Part shown: piece after piece, positions 42,693 through 52,018 of the stretch
Numbering within the stretch: position 1 is the first letter of the stretch
Layout: each line of letters starts with the position of its first letter
From: CAVSKL01 sp963728475 [NCBI: Candidatus Eiseniibacteriota bacterium]
GTDB taxonomy: Bacteria; Eisenbacteria; RBG-16-71-46; JABDJR01
Direction: 5' to 3'
DNA length: 64,000 bases
Assembly: GCA_963728475.1 (NCBI GenBank)
Contig: CAVSKL010000002.1
Coordinates: forward strand, 930,001 to 994,000
Position numbers and translations under genes: made by a program
The notes under the pieces: generated by a model
Databases searched by the model: none
Told to the model about the DNA's origin: nothing
The model's input: only the letters and a program-made list of their open reading frames with translations

Positions 42693-43625
42693 TCAGGCGC
42701 CCTTCTTGACCAGGGCCGCCTCGGGGACGTGCTCCAGGGTCCACGCCTTCAGGTGCTCGATGAACTCCTGGGCCGGCCGGCTCAGCACCCGCCGCTCCTT
42801 CCAGTAGACGGTGATCGGACGCTCCATCTTGGTCTCGGGAATGTCGAGCATCTTGAGCGTCTTGTCCTTGATCTCGTGCTCCACCGCGATCACCGGCAGG
42901 AAGGCCAGCCCCATGCCCGTCACCGCCAGATGTTTGATGGTGGCGATGTTGGTGAGCTCGAGCACGTAGTCCAGGTTCAGCCCGAGGCTCTTGAAATGGG
43001 TGTCGATCATGATCCGGGTGGGAGTGCCCGGCTCGTAGCCGATGAACTTCTGGTCGGCCAGGTCCTTGAGCGTGAGCTTCCGCTTCTTGGCCAGCGGATG
43101 GGATCCGGGGGCGACCAGGATCATGCTGTTCTGCATGATCACCGACGACTCGAGCTGCGGGTACTGCCGGTTCCAGGCGATGAGCGCCACGTCCACCTGG
43201 TTCTCCTGGAGCATCTCCAGCACCAGGTTCGAGCTGTGCATCTCCAGGTTGATCTGAACGTCGGGGAACCGGTGGTGGTACTCGGTGAGGATCTCCGGGA
43301 GCAGGTAGATCCCGATGGAGTTGACCACGCCCACGTTCAGGGGGCCGCGGACCTCCTTTTCGGCGAGGATCATGGCCCGCTTCATCTCCTCGTACGTCTC
43401 GTACATGCGTGAGGCGTACCGGAAGACGAGCTCACCGGTGTCGGTGAGAGCCATGCCCCCCTTGGTTCGGTTGAAGAGCGTGGTATCCAGGGATTCCTCC
43501 AGCTGCTTGAGCTGGGTGCTGAGGGCCGACTGGGCGATCAGCAGCTCCTTGGACGCCTTGCTCACGCTCTTGTGCACCGCCACCCGGTAGAAGTAATAGA
43601 GGTGATTGAAGTTGCATGGGAGCAT
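42693..43625 (-). CDS. LysR-family transcriptional regulator
   Basis: A 310-aa regulator. The winged helix-turn-helix lies at residues 5-65 (VSKASKELLIAQSALSTQLK as recognition region), followed by the linker helix and two substrate-binding subdomains (RGPLNVGVVNSIG onward; inducer-cleft residues in MILVAPGSHPLA). The N-terminus HLYYFYRVA resembles the NhaR subgroup, but the effector is unknown. It has its own promoter overlapping the end of the GlpD gene. Codon use is noticeably less GC-rich and the protein richer in Lys and Ile than its neighbours, which could reflect transfer. The likely target, if local, is the membrane-protein/HerA pair downstream or glpD upstream. Confidence 0.9.
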   Translation of the reverse strand: MLPCNFNHLYYFYRVAVHKSVSKASKELLIAQSALSTQLKQLEESLDTTLFNRTKGGMALTDTGELVFRYASRMYETYEEMKRAMILAEKEVRGPLNVGVVNSIGIYLLPEILTEYHHRFPDVQINLEMHSSNLVLEMLQENQVDVALIAWNRQYPQLESSVIMQNSMILVAPGSHPLAKKRKLTLKDLADQKFIGYEPGTPTRIMIDTHFKSLGLNLDYVLELTNIATIKHLAVTGMGLAFLPVIAVEHEIKDKTLKMLDIPETKMERPITVYWKERRVLSRPAQEFIEHLKAWTLEHVPEAALVKKGA

Positions 43626-43685
43626 GGGAAGGGTTGGTCCTCGCTTCTATGGACGATTCCCCGGCGATTCGGGAGATCTCGATGA

Positions 43686-43714
43686 GTTGTACTAGCTCTA
43701 CGCATAGGGGTCAA
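43686..43714 (-). promoter_or_regulatory. Promoter for the LysR-family gene
   Basis: TTGACC (43714-43709), 17-base spacer, TACAAC (43691-43686). The -35 overlaps the stop codon of the GlpD gene, the same trick seen at the porV promoter. The leader is about 55 bases. Confidence 0.65.
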
Positions 43715-45129
43715 GGTTTCCAGAAGGCCAGGGGGGCCAACCGGCGGCTCTGCAGCTCCCGGAACGCCTCCACCTCCGCCTCGGAATCCGCCTCACCCAA
43801 CCCCCATCGCATGCGCCAGAGCTTGGCTCCCAGCCGCAACAACCCCTCGTCCACCCTCCCCTCGTGTCCCAGGCGCGAGCGGCGGAGGAACACGTCCTCC
43901 AACCGCACCGCGTCCTCCTCGGTAAAGGCCCGCCGGACCAGGGCTGGATCATCCCCCACCGGCGCCGCCGCGGGAAGGGGGGCGGTCCGGGTGGGATGCT
44001 CGACCGGCTTGCGCCCCAGCGCCCGCTCCACCCGGTCCGCGGCCTCCTCCGCTACCGCGCGGTAGGCCGTGTACTTCCCCCCGAAGATCGAGATCACCCG
44101 CCCCCCCGGATCGTTCACGATCCGCTCCTCCCGGGGAAGGGACGAGGGAGGCCCCTCCCCGTCGAGGAGCGGCCGCAGCCCGCAGATGAGGCCGACCGCG
44201 CGCCAGCCGCGCCACTCCGGGAACTGGGCGCCGAACGCCGAGGCCAGGTAGCGGATCTCCTCCTCCCGGGGGACCGGCTCCCGGGTGGGGGTGTCCTCGT
44301 CGAGGTCGGTGGTGCCGAGAAGGCTCATGCCGGCGCCGAAGGGCAGGAGAAAGAGCGCCCGTCCGTCGGCGCGGGCGAAGAAGAGCCGGGCGTCGCCGTC
44401 GGCGCGCCGGTCGAGCACCACGTGGGTGCCGCGGGTGAGGCGGAGCCTGGGGGCGCCGGCGCCCGCCACCAACGAAGCCCAGGGACCGGCGGCGTTGACG
44501 AAGACGTCGGCGCGCGCGATCCCCTCCCGCCCGCTCAGCCGGTCCCGCACCCGGGCTCCCACGATCCGGTCGCGCTCGCGCGCCCACTCCAGCCACTCCA
44601 CGTAGGAAAGCGCCAGCGCCCCGTGGCGGCGGGCATCGAGCATCACCTCCAGGGCGAAGCGGGCGTCGTCCACGGTCGCGTCCAGGTAGACCGGCTCCGA
44701 TTCCCAGAACCGCGCCCGGGAGAAGTCGCCGGAAAGGGCGCCATAGAGCGCGATCCCCGCCCGCACCATCCATCGCGGGGTGGCCCCGGGGGGGGGCGGC
44801 GGCACCCGGAAGCGGAGCGGACGCACCAGGTCCGGCGCGAGCCTGAGGTGCAGGTCGCGCTCGCGCAGCCCCTCGCGCACCAGGCCCAGGCGGCCGGACC
44901 TCAGGTAGCGGAGCCCGCCGTGCAGGAGCTTGGACGACCGGCTGCTGGTCCCCGAGGCCCAGTCGTCCCGCTCGATCATCGCGGTGCGGATCCCGCGGAG
45001 GGCGGCGTCGCGGGCGGTCCCCGCGCCGTGGATGCCGCCCCCCACCACCAGCACCTCGTGGTGTTCCCCCACCAGGCGTTCCCAGTCCGGGCGCACCGGG
45101 AGCGCCGTTCCCAGGGCGAGCCGGCTCAC
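43711..45129 (-). CDS. glpD: Glycerol-3-phosphate dehydrogenase/oxidase (FAD-dependent, GlpD-like)
   Basis: Oxidises glycerol-3-phosphate to dihydroxyacetone phosphate and passes electrons to quinone at the inner membrane. At 472 aa it is slightly shorter than E. coli GlpD (501). It shows the FAD-binding VLVVGGGIHGAGTARDAALRG (27-47), the family segments SSRSSKLLHGGLRYL and LLGTTDLDEDTP, and ISIFGGKYTAYRAVAE near residue 345-360. A C-terminal helical domain follows. The start is GTG with GGAGG six bases before it. It is divergent from the alpha/beta hydrolase with only 26 bases between the starts, so their promoters overlap. Confidence 0.9.
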   Translation of the reverse strand: MSRLALGTALPVRPDWERLVGEHHEVLVVGGGIHGAGTARDAALRGIRTAMIERDDWASGTSSRSSKLLHGGLRYLRSGRLGLVREGLRERDLHLRLAPDLVRPLRFRVPPPPPGATPRWMVRAGIALYGALSGDFSRARFWESEPVYLDATVDDARFALEVMLDARRHGALALSYVEWLEWARERDRIVGARVRDRLSGREGIARADVFVNAAGPWASLVAGAGAPRLRLTRGTHVVLDRRADGDARLFFARADGRALFLLPFGAGMSLLGTTDLDEDTPTREPVPREEEIRYLASAFGAQFPEWRGWRAVGLICGLRPLLDGEGPPSSLPREERIVNDPGGRVISIFGGKYTAYRAVAEEAADRVERALGRKPVEHPTRTAPLPAAAPVGDDPALVRRAFTEEDAVRLEDVFLRRSRLGHEGRVDEGLLRLGAKLWRMRWGLGEADSEAEVEAFRELQSRRLAPLAFWKP

Positions 45130-45143
45130 CGGCGGCCTCCGGG

Positions 45144-45149
45144 TATACT
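45144..45149 (+). promoter_or_regulatory. -10 element placed for leaderless transcription of the hydrolase
   Basis: TATACT, six bases before the hydrolase ATG and with no ribosome site between. That distance puts the RNA start at or next to the ATG. The GTATAC core also reads as a possible -10 on the opposite strand for glpD. Confidence 0.4.
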
Positions 45150-45155
45150 GGCGCC

Positions 45156-46211
45156 ATGACCGGCCCCGAACCCGCGCTTCCCGGCGGGGATGCGTTCACC
45201 ACCCTCGCCCTTCCGTTCACGAGCGAGGTCCCGTGCCGGGTCCGCCCCGGCCCCCGGCCCGACTCCCCGCTGGTGGTGCTCTGCCACGGGATGGGCGAGG
45301 ACCCCGCCCGCGCTTCCGCCGGCTGGCCCGAGGTCGCCGCCCTCCCCGCGCATCTGGTGGTCCCCTCCGGACCCTATCCCTTCGAGATCCGGAGCGGCGC
45401 CGGGATCCGGATCGGGCATGCCTGGTACCTGTACGACGGGGGGCCCGGCCGCTTCCGGGAGACGGTGGACCGGAGCGCGGCTTGGCTGGCCGCCGCGCTG
45501 GAGGGAATCGAGCGCGACCGGGAGTGGGCCCCGTCCGGACGGGCCCTGGTCGGGCACTCGCAGGGGGCCTATTTCGGCTACCTGCTGGCGCTCCGGCGCC
45601 AGGATCTCTTCGACCGGCTGGTGGCGGTGGCGGGCCGGCTCAAGGAGGAGTTCGCGGCGGAACCCCTGGCCGGGCCGGGGCGGTTGCGGACCCTGATCGT
45701 CCACGGCGAGGCGGACCGGGCGGTCCCTCCCGACGCCGCGCGCCGTTCCGAGGCCGCGCTCCGGCGGGCCGGCTACGCGGTGGAACTCCGGCTCCTTCCC
45801 GGCGGCCACCGCCTCTCCCCGGACCGCGACGCCGCCGCCGCCCGGTGGCTGGCCGCGGCCTGGAATCTTCCCTCGTCCCCGGCCCTGCATCCCCCTGCCT
45901 CCCCGCGCCGCTCCGTGGTATTCTCGGCCGCCACGGAGGACAAACCGGCCATGATCGACTACATCAACACCGATCCGCTCAAGGTGGGCATGCGGGTCAA
46001 GGTCCAGCACAAGTTCTCGCGCGACCTCGACCCCTCCCGTCCCGGCGGCCCCATCGAGTCCCAATACCTCTACCTCCCCGGCACCGTCATCGAGAGCCGC
46101 AAGATCCACGGCCGCCAGGAGTTCAAGGTAAAGCTGGAACAGCCCCACCCCGCGGGCCAGGAGTGGTTCTGGCTAGGGGTGGTCTTTCCGGAGGGGAAGG
46201 AGCCCCGGTAA
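45156..46211 (+). CDS. Alpha/beta hydrolase with extra C-terminal module
   Basis: 351 aa. Residues 1-235 form an alpha/beta hydrolase of the carboxylesterase/phospholipase type: oxyanion HGMGE, nucleophile Ser135 in GHSQGAYF, Asp187 in VHGEADRAVPP and His218 in GGHRLSP. After a Pro/Ser-rich bridge, residues 266-351 form a separate compact module starting MIDYINTDPLKVGMRVKVQH with beta-strand character. No stop codon separates the two, but an SD-like GGAGGA lies 10 bases before this internal ATG (45951), so the module may also be made on its own (86 aa), or the bridge may hide a lost stop. No family is recognised for the module. The ATG 45156 itself lacks a ribosome site. Confidence 0.68.
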   Translation: MTGPEPALPGGDAFTTLALPFTSEVPCRVRPGPRPDSPLVVLCHGMGEDPARASAGWPEVAALPAHLVVPSGPYPFEIRSGAGIRIGHAWYLYDGGPGRFRETVDRSAAWLAAALEGIERDREWAPSGRALVGHSQGAYFGYLLALRRQDLFDRLVAVAGRLKEEFAAEPLAGPGRLRTLIVHGEADRAVPPDAARRSEAALRRAGYAVELRLLPGGHRLSPDRDAAAARWLAAAWNLPSSPALHPPASPRRSVVFSAATEDKPAMIDYINTDPLKVGMRVKVQHKFSRDLDPSRPGGPIESQYLYLPGTVIESRKIHGRQEFKVKLEQPHPAGQEWFWLGVVFPEGKEPR

Positions 46212-46236
46212 GCGACGGTTCCGATCCCCGGTCGCC

Positions 46237-47139
46237 TCACCCCTCCGCCTCCTCGCCGGAGCCCGTCGCGGCCAGGGCGGGCAGCCGCGCCGCCCCCTTC
46301 CACACCCGGTCCTCCACCGTATCCAGGAAGAGTTGCAGGTGCGGGAAGGGGATCTCGATCCCGGCCCCGTCCAGGGCCAGCTTGCACGCCTCCATCACCC
46401 GGAAGTGCACCGGCCGTTCCTGGGAGGGGTCGTCGATCCAGACCCGCACCCTGAGGTTCACGCTGGAGTCGCCCAGGTCCTCCAGCACCACGTCGGGTTC
46501 CGGCGACTCCATGATCCCCTTCTGCCCCCGCACCGCCTCCAGCAACACTTTCCGCGCCTCCGGAATCGATTCCTTGTAGGCGATCCCGATCGGGATCTCG
46601 AGCCGGGTCTCGCCGTGCTTGGAGTGGTTGACCAATACCTCGTCGATGATCTTCTTGTTGGGAATGACCACGTAGGTATTGTTGTTGGTGCGGATGCGGG
46701 TGGTGCGCATGGTGATGAGGCTCACCTGCCCGTACTGCTCGGACACGCTGACCCAGTCTCCCACCGTGAACGGCTTGTCCCAGAAGATGAGAAAACCCGC
46801 GATCATGTTGGCGAGGGAATCCTGGGCGGCGAACCCCACCGCGATGCCGGCCACCCCGAGACCGGCCAGGGCCGCCCCCACGTCGATCCCGATCTGGTCG
46901 GCGGCCATGATGAGTCCGAACACCACGAGGACAAAACGATAGATGTTGTCCACCAGCATGTGGATGAGAGTCTCGTGGAAGCCGGTGCGGCGGAGCACCA
47001 GCCGGAGCGATCCCCGGGTGAGGCGGAAGAGCACCCAGAACGCGATCAGGATCGCCACCGCGGCAACCAGGTTGGGCAGGAAGCGCACGACCGCATCCAG
47101 AAGCCTGTGCAGATCCTTGGAGCTGAAGAACGAGGGCAT
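46237..47139 (-). CDS. mscS: Small-conductance mechanosensitive channel
   Basis: A 300-aa MscS family channel that releases solutes on hypo-osmotic shock. It has three membrane helices: TM1 near 22-42, TM2 near 65-85, and the pore-lining TM3 GVAGIAVGFAAQDSLANMIAG with the Ala/Gly pattern of the family. Then comes the cytoplasmic beta domain (GDWVSVSEQYGQVSLITMRT ... NNTYVVIPNKKI) and an alpha/beta end domain. Length and order match E. coli MscS (286 aa). GAGGAGGT lies five bases before the ATG. It converges with the hydrolase gene and diverges from sfsA. Confidence 0.93.
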   Translation of the reverse strand: MPSFFSSKDLHRLLDAVVRFLPNLVAAVAILIAFWVLFRLTRGSLRLVLRRTGFHETLIHMLVDNIYRFVLVVFGLIMAADQIGIDVGAALAGLGVAGIAVGFAAQDSLANMIAGFLIFWDKPFTVGDWVSVSEQYGQVSLITMRTTRIRTNNNTYVVIPNKKIIDEVLVNHSKHGETRLEIPIGIAYKESIPEARKVLLEAVRGQKGIMESPEPDVVLEDLGDSSVNLRVRVWIDDPSQERPVHFRVMEACKLALDGAGIEIPFPHLQLFLDTVEDRVWKGAARLPALAATGSGEEAEG

Positions 47140-47213
47140 GGACGACCTCCTCTGGCGCGGGAGCGAACCGGCGCGCGACGCGGGGCCGGCGGCGTGGGCA
47201 CCCGTCGGGGGCT

Positions 47214-47222
47214 AGCGTAGCA
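47214..47222 (-). promoter_or_regulatory. Extended -10 for mscS
   Basis: TGCTACGCT on the minus strand, an extended -10 about 75 bases before the mscS ATG. A -35 box is not apparent. Confidence 0.4.
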
Positions 47223-47254
47223 GGCGCCCCCCCGCCCGGCCATCGCGCCCCGCG

Positions 47255-47263
47255 TGTTACCCT
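47255..47263 (+). promoter_or_regulatory. Extended -10 just before sfsA (leaderless type)
   Basis: TGTTACCCT ends eight bases before the sfsA ATG, with no ribosome site between. The spacing implies an RNA starting at or very near the start codon. Confidence 0.4.
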
Positions 47264-47271
47264 CCCCGGCC

Positions 47272-48003
47272 ATGCGGTATCCCGGCCCCCTGATGGACGC
47301 GGTCCTTCTCGCCCGCTACAAGCGTTTCCTCGCCGACCTCCGGCTCGCCGACGGGCGCACGGTGACCGCCCACCTCGCCAACCCCGGCTCGATGCTCGGC
47401 CTGGCCCGCCCCGGGACCCCGGCGCGGGCGCTCTTCACCGGCGACCCCGCCCGCAAGCTCCCCTGGTCGCTGGAAGCGGTGCGCGCCGGACGGACCTGGG
47501 TGGGAGTGAACACCCTGCGGGCCAACCGCGTGGTGGAGGAGGCGCTCCTCGCCGGCCGGGTGGCGCCGCTCGCCCCCTACCCGAGGCTCCGCCGGGAGGT
47601 CGGCTGGCCGGGGGGCCGCGCCGACTTCCGGCTCGAGGACGCGGACGGGCGCCGCTGCTGGGTCGAGGTCAAGAACGTGACCCTGGCCCGGCGCGGCCAC
47701 GGCTACTTTCCCGACTCGGTCACCGAGCGGGGGCAGCGCCATCTCCTGGCCCTGGCCGGCTGCGCCGCCCGGGGCGACCGGGCGGTGCTGCTGTTCGCGG
47801 TGACCCGGGGGGACGTGCGCCGGGTCGGTCCCGCCGACGGGATCGATCCCCGCTACGGGGAGCTTCTCCGCAAGGTGCTCGACGCGGGGGTGGAGGCCCT
47901 CGCCTACCGGGTGCGGGTGCTGCGCGACCGGCTCGTCCTCGGCGAACGGCTCGCGGTGGATCCGGGGCCGCACCCGGTCGGCCGGCGCGACTTTCCGCCG
48001 TGA
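47272..48003 (+). CDS. sfsA: SfsA family protein (sugar fermentation stimulation homologue)
   Basis: A 243-aa SfsA homologue. The N-terminal OB-like part carries RYKRFLADLRLADGR and VTAHLANPGSMLGL; the C-terminal nuclease-like part has GGRADFRLEDADGRRCWVE, VKNVTL and FPDSVTERGQRHLLAL, matching the family's conserved Asp/Glu-x-Lys core. SfsA binds DNA in E. coli; its exact role is unclear. I chose ATG 47272 over a GTG six codons earlier because that GTG would overlap the -10 element. No ribosome site precedes the ATG. Confidence 0.92.
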   Translation: MRYPGPLMDAVLLARYKRFLADLRLADGRTVTAHLANPGSMLGLARPGTPARALFTGDPARKLPWSLEAVRAGRTWVGVNTLRANRVVEEALLAGRVAPLAPYPRLRREVGWPGGRADFRLEDADGRRCWVEVKNVTLARRGHGYFPDSVTERGQRHLLALAGCAARGDRAVLLFAVTRGDVRRVGPADGIDPRYGELLRKVLDAGVEALAYRVRVLRDRLVLGERLAVDPGPHPVGRRDFPP

Positions 48004-48038
48004 CCGGGGCCGGAAACGCTCCCGGCGCCCCTCCCCGG

Positions 48039-48068
48039 TTGCCAACGCCCTTCACCCCCCTTTACCAT
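48039..48068 (+). promoter_or_regulatory. Promoter for the ferredoxin-tkt-thyA-folA run
   Basis: TTGCCA (48039-48044), 18-base spacer, TACCAT (48063-48068). The leader to the ferredoxin ATG is about 130 bases and contains a GC-rich inverted repeat around 48098-48121 (CGGCCGGGG ... CCGGCCG type). Confidence 0.5.
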
Positions 48069-48207
48069 GAATCGGTTCGGCGTTGCCGTCCGCGTGCGGC
48101 CGGGGCCCGGGGTCCGGCCGCCCCCACCGACGGGCGAAGACGGGTGCGCTCCGCCCCGCGGAGCGGTGATCGGGTCGGACGACCCGGATGACGACGAGAG
48201 GAACGCA

Positions 48208-48483
48208 ATGACCTACATCATCGGTGAACCCTGCATCGGTACCAAGGACACCTCCTGTGTCGATGTCTGCCCGGTGGACTGCATCCACCCGCGCAAGGAC
48301 GAAGAGGGCTTCGAAGCGGACAAGATGCTCTACATCGACCCGGAGGAGTGCATCGATTGCGGGGCCTGCGAGCCCGCCTGCCCGGTGGCCGCCATCGGTC
48401 CCGAGGACGCGCCCATCGAGGGGGTGAGCGAGGAAGACTGGGCCAAATGGGGGAAGATCAACGCCGACTACTACAAGAAATAG
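48208..48483 (+). CDS. 7Fe-8S type ferredoxin
   Basis: A 91-aa soluble electron carrier with eight cysteines: Cys9, 17, 21 and 25 ([19 protein letters not shown]) and Cys48, 51, 54 and 58 ([12 protein letters not shown]). In the first motif the second of the usual four positions is not Cys (GTK in place of CxxC), which is the pattern of ferredoxins with one [3Fe-4S] and one [4Fe-4S] cluster, as in Thermus and Pseudomonas. The acidic tail helps partner docking. GAGAGGAA lies before the ATG; a longer in-frame upstream start is unlikely. The redox partner is unknown. Confidence 0.94.
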   Translation: MTYIIGEPCIGTKDTSCVDVCPVDCIHPRKDEEGFEADKMLYIDPEECIDCGACEPACPVAAIGPEDAPIEGVSEEDWAKWGKINADYYKK

Positions 48484-48563
48484 CCGAGGCCCGAACCGGC
48501 CGGACCGTCCCCGGGCATCCCGCGCGGACCGGTCCGGGCGCCCGGGCCGGGGAGAATGTGATC

Positions 48564-50597
48564 GTGAGCACCTTGAAGACCGAGTTGCAGGAATCGCTGG
48601 CGGATCAGAGCCTGGAGCAGCGCGCGGTCAACACCATCCGCTGCCTGGCCATGGACGCGGTGCAGAAGGCGGACAGCGGCCACCCCGGAGCCCCCATGGG
48701 CATGGCCGACATGGCCTACGTGCTGTGGACGCGCTTTTTGCGTTTCGATCCGGAGCACCCGCAGTGGCCGGACCGGGACCGGTTCGTGCTGAGCGCGGGG
48801 CACGCCTGCATGCTGCAGTACGCGCTCCTCTACCTCACCGGATTCGACCTGGGGCTCGACGACATCAAGCAGTTCCGCCAGTGGGGCAGCCGCACTCCGG
48901 GACATCCCGAGTACGGGCTCACCCCCGGGATCGAGGTCACCACCGGGCCCCTGGGCCAGGGGATCTCGAACGCGGTGGGGATGGCGGCGGCCGAGGCCCA
49001 TCTCGCCGCGCGGCTCAACACCCCGGAATTTTCCCCCGTCGACCACCGCACCTACGTCTTCGCCTCGGACGGGGATCTCATGGAGGGGGTGCAGTCGGAA
49101 GCGGCCTCCCTGGCCGGCCAGATGAAGCTCGGGAAGCTCATCGTCTGCTACGACGACAACCACATCACCATCGACGGGGATACCGCCCTCGCCTTCGACG
49201 GCGAGGACAAGGGGAAGCGGTACGAAGCCTACGGCTGGCACGTCCAGCGGATCGACGGCCACGACCGCGAGGCGGTCGCCGCCGCCCTGGAGGCGGCCCG
49301 GGCCGAGACCGGCCGGCCGTCGTTGATCGTGGCCCGCACCCACATCGCGTTGGGCGCGCCCAACAAGCAAGACACCTCCGAAGCCCACGGCTCGCCCCTG
49401 GGCGAAGAGGAGATCCGCGGGGCCAAGCGGGCCTACGGGTTCGATCCCGACGTGAAATTCCCGGTGGCCGCGGACGTGCTCGAGCACTATCGCGCCGCCG
49501 GGCGCCGGAACGCGCCCGCCCGTGAACAATGGGAGCGGGATTTCGCCGCCTGGAAGCAGAAGAATCCGGAGAAGGGAGGGCTCTGGGATGCGCTCCACGA
49601 CCCCCGGATCCCCGGGGACGCGGCCGGCCGCCCCACCTTCGAGACCGGCAAGATGATCGCCACCCGCTCCGCCTCGGGGAAGGCGCTGGGATGGATCAAG
49701 CAGCACGTCCCCGGGCTGGTAGGCGGAAGCGCGGACCTGGAGCCCTCCAACAAGACGTTCAACGAGGGGGACGTCGCCTTCTCCGCCGCCCGCCGCGACG
49801 GCCGGTACTTCCACTTCGGGGTGCGCGAGCACGCCATGGCCGCGATCATGAACGGCATGGCGGTCCACGGGGGGCTCCTCCCCTACGGCGGCACCTTCCT
49901 CATCTTCAGCGACTACCTGCGGCCGTCCCTGCGCCTGGCCGCGTTCATGAAGGCCCACGTGGTCTACGTGTTCACCCATGACTCCATCTTCCTGGGCGAG
50001 GACGGGCCCACCCACCAGCCGGTGGCCCAGCTCGCCGCCCTCCGCGCCATACCCCACATGACGGTGATCCGGCCCGCCGACGCCCGGGAGACGGTGGCGG
50101 CGTGGGAGACGGCGGTCTCGCGGAAGGGGCCGGTCGCGCTCAGCCTCACCCGGCAGGACATCCCGGTACTGGACTACGACGGCCTGGGGTCCCGGCCCGA
50201 GGTCGCCCGCGGCGCCTACGTGCTCCTCGACTGCGAGGGGACGCCGGAGCTGATCGCGTTCGCCACCGGATCCGAGGTCTACGTCACCCTCCAGGCCGCG
50301 CAGTCGCTGGCTTCCGAGGGGGCGAAGGTCCGGGTGGTGTCGGTCCCCTCCTGGGAGATCTTCTTCGAGCAGGACGAGGAGTATCGCCGCCGGATCCTGG
50401 CCCCGGAGGCGACGAACCGCATGGCGGTGGAGGCGGCCTCGCCGTTCGGGTGGGAGCGCTTCGTGGGAATGGACGGCGAGATCGTGGGGGTGGACCGGTT
50501 CGGGGAATCCGCCCCCTGGGAGGTGATCCAGGAGAAGTTCGGGTTCACCGCGAAGGCGATCGAGAAGGTCATGCGCCGGCGGCTGGACCGCGCCTGA
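48564..50597 (+). CDS. tkt: Transketolase
   Basis: A 677-aa thiamine diphosphate enzyme that exchanges two-carbon units in the pentose phosphate and Calvin-type pathways. N-terminal [20 protein letters not shown] and the ThDP motif ([16 protein letters not shown] ... [10 protein letters not shown]), the pyrimidine domain with [16 protein letters not shown] and [16 protein letters not shown], and the C-terminal transketolase domain are all in place. The GTG start at 48564 follows GGGGAG by nine bases; a GTG two codons earlier is too close. It overlaps thyA as TGATG. Confidence 0.97.
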   Translation: MSTLKTELQESLADQSLEQRAVNTIRCLAMDAVQKADSGHPGAPMGMADMAYVLWTRFLRFDPEHPQWPDRDRFVLSAGHACMLQYALLYLTGFDLGLDDIKQFRQWGSRTPGHPEYGLTPGIEVTTGPLGQGISNAVGMAAAEAHLAARLNTPEFSPVDHRTYVFASDGDLMEGVQSEAASLAGQMKLGKLIVCYDDNHITIDGDTALAFDGEDKGKRYEAYGWHVQRIDGHDREAVAAALEAARAETGRPSLIVARTHIALGAPNKQDTSEAHGSPLGEEEIRGAKRAYGFDPDVKFPVAADVLEHYRAAGRRNAPAREQWERDFAAWKQKNPEKGGLWDALHDPRIPGDAAGRPTFETGKMIATRSASGKALGWIKQHVPGLVGGSADLEPSNKTFNEGDVAFSAARRDGRYFHFGVREHAMAAIMNGMAVHGGLLPYGGTFLIFSDYLRPSLRLAAFMKAHVVYVFTHDSIFLGEDGPTHQPVAQLAALRAIPHMTVIRPADARETVAAWETAVSRKGPVALSLTRQDIPVLDYDGLGSRPEVARGAYVLLDCEGTPELIAFATGSEVYVTLQAAQSLASEGAKVRVVSVPSWEIFFEQDEEYRRRILAPEATNRMAVEAASPFGWERFVGMDGEIVGVDRFGESAPWEVIQEKFGFTAKAIEKVMRRRLDRA

Positions 50598-51391
50598 TGA
50601 AAGCCTATCTGGACCTCCTCCGGCGCATCCTCGACGAGGGGGCGCCCAAGGAGGACCGGACCGGGACCGGCACCCTGAGCGTGTTCGGCCACCAGATGCG
50701 GCTCGACCTCAGCCGGGGCTTCCCCCTCCTCACCACCAAGCGGCTCCACCTGCGCTCCATCGTGGTGGAACTCCTGTGGTTCCTGCGGGGGGAAACCAAC
50801 CTCCGGTATCTGCACGAGAACGGCGTGAAGATCTGGGACGAGTGGGCGGACGAGCGCGGGGAGCTGGGGCCGGTCTACGGCTTCCAGTGGCGCCACTGGC
50901 GGGGGCGGGACGGACGTTCGGTGGACCAGATCGCCGAGGCGGTGCGCCTCCTACGCGAGAACCCCTCCTCGCGCCGGATCCTGGTGAGCGCCTGGAACCC
51001 GGCCGAGCTGGACGAGATGGCGCTCCCCCCCTGCCACGCCCTGTTCCAGTTCTACGTGGTGCAGGGACGGCTCTCCTGCCAGCTCTACCAGCGGAGCGCC
51101 GACGTCTTCCTGGGGGTGCCGTTCAACATCGCCTCCTACGCGCTTCTCACCCACATGATGGCCCAGGTGGCCGGGCTCCTCCCCGGCGAATTCATCCACA
51201 CCTTCGGCGACGCCCACCTCTACCGGAACCACCTGGAGCAGGCCCGCCTCCAGCTCGAGCGCGAGCCGCGCCCGCTCCCGGTGCTGGAGCTGAACCCCGA
51301 GATCCGCGACATCTTCGCCTTCCGCTACGAGGACGTCGCGATCCGGGACTACCATCCCCACCCCCACATCAAGGCTCCGATCTCGGTATGA
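50597..51391 (+). CDS. thyA: Thymidylate synthase
   Basis: Makes dTMP from dUMP with methylene-tetrahydrofolate as methyl donor and reductant, leaving dihydrofolate. 264 aa, the same length as E. coli ThyA. The start [20 protein letters not shown], the catalytic cysteine in [32 protein letters not shown] and the ending [12 protein letters not shown] are all diagnostic. Its start overlaps the tkt stop and its stop overlaps the folA start (ATGA), so the three are translated in series. The dihydrofolate it makes is regenerated by the folA product next door. Confidence 0.97.
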   Translation: MKAYLDLLRRILDEGAPKEDRTGTGTLSVFGHQMRLDLSRGFPLLTTKRLHLRSIVVELLWFLRGETNLRYLHENGVKIWDEWADERGELGPVYGFQWRHWRGRDGRSVDQIAEAVRLLRENPSSRRILVSAWNPAELDEMALPPCHALFQFYVVQGRLSCQLYQRSADVFLGVPFNIASYALLTHMMAQVAGLLPGEFIHTFGDAHLYRNHLEQARLQLEREPRPLPVLELNPEIRDIFAFRYEDVAIRDYHPHPHIKAPISV

Positions 51392-51873
51392 TCCTGTCGC
51401 TCATCGTGGCCATGGGCGAGAACCGGGCGATCGGCCGGGGGGGCGGCCTCCCCTGGCGGCTTCCCGCCGACCTTTCCCGGTTCAAAGCGCTGACCATGGG
51501 GCACGTGCTGGTGGTGGGGCGTAAGACCTGGGACTCCATCGGCCGCCCGCTTCCCGGCCGGCGGATGGTGGTGCTCACCCACGACCCGTCCTTCTCCGCG
51601 GCCGGGGTGGAGAGCGCGCGGTCCCTGGACGAGGCGCTCGCCGCGCATGCCGCCGAGACCGAGGTGTTCGTGGGCGGGGGGGCCTCGGTCTATCGCGAGG
51701 CGCTTCCGCGGGCAGGGCGGATCTATCTCACCCTGGTCCATGCCGCTCCCGAGGGGGACGTGTTCTTCCCCGACCTCGACCCGGCCGAATGGATCCTGGA
51801 GTCGGGCGAGACGCATGGCGGCGACGACCGCCACGCCTTCCCGTACGAATTCCGGGTTTATGTCCGCCGCTGA
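51388..51873 (+). CDS. folA: Dihydrofolate reductase
   Basis: Reduces dihydrofolate to tetrahydrofolate with NADPH, closing the cycle opened by ThyA. 161 aa. The N-terminal strand [20 protein letters not shown], substrate-binding [19 protein letters not shown], the NADPH-binding [17 protein letters not shown] and [15 protein letters not shown] are present. ATGA overlap with thyA fixes the start. The next gene is 145 bases away; that gap holds no clear reading frame. Confidence 0.96.
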   Translation: MILSLIVAMGENRAIGRGGGLPWRLPADLSRFKALTMGHVLVVGRKTWDSIGRPLPGRRMVVLTHDPSFSAAGVESARSLDEALAAHAAETEVFVGGGASVYREALPRAGRIYLTLVHAAPEGDVFFPDLDPAEWILESGETHGGDDRHAFPYEFRVYVRR

Positions 51874-52018
51874 AGTGACGGCGTAGCCGGCTCGACGGTT
51901 ACGCGATCGCGGGCCCGGCGCGCTTTTCGGTACCTCCTGGCGTGACTCCGCGGGTAGACTGTTGGCACCCCTCCCCTCAGTCCCTTGGAGGGGCTTTTCC
52001 AAAGCCGTCGCTATCCCG

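Noticed and set aside
48061-48207. N-terminal extension of the ferredoxin
   Set aside because: The extra 49 residues are low-complexity Pro/Gly/Asp; ATG 48208 has the ribosome site and the family N-terminus.
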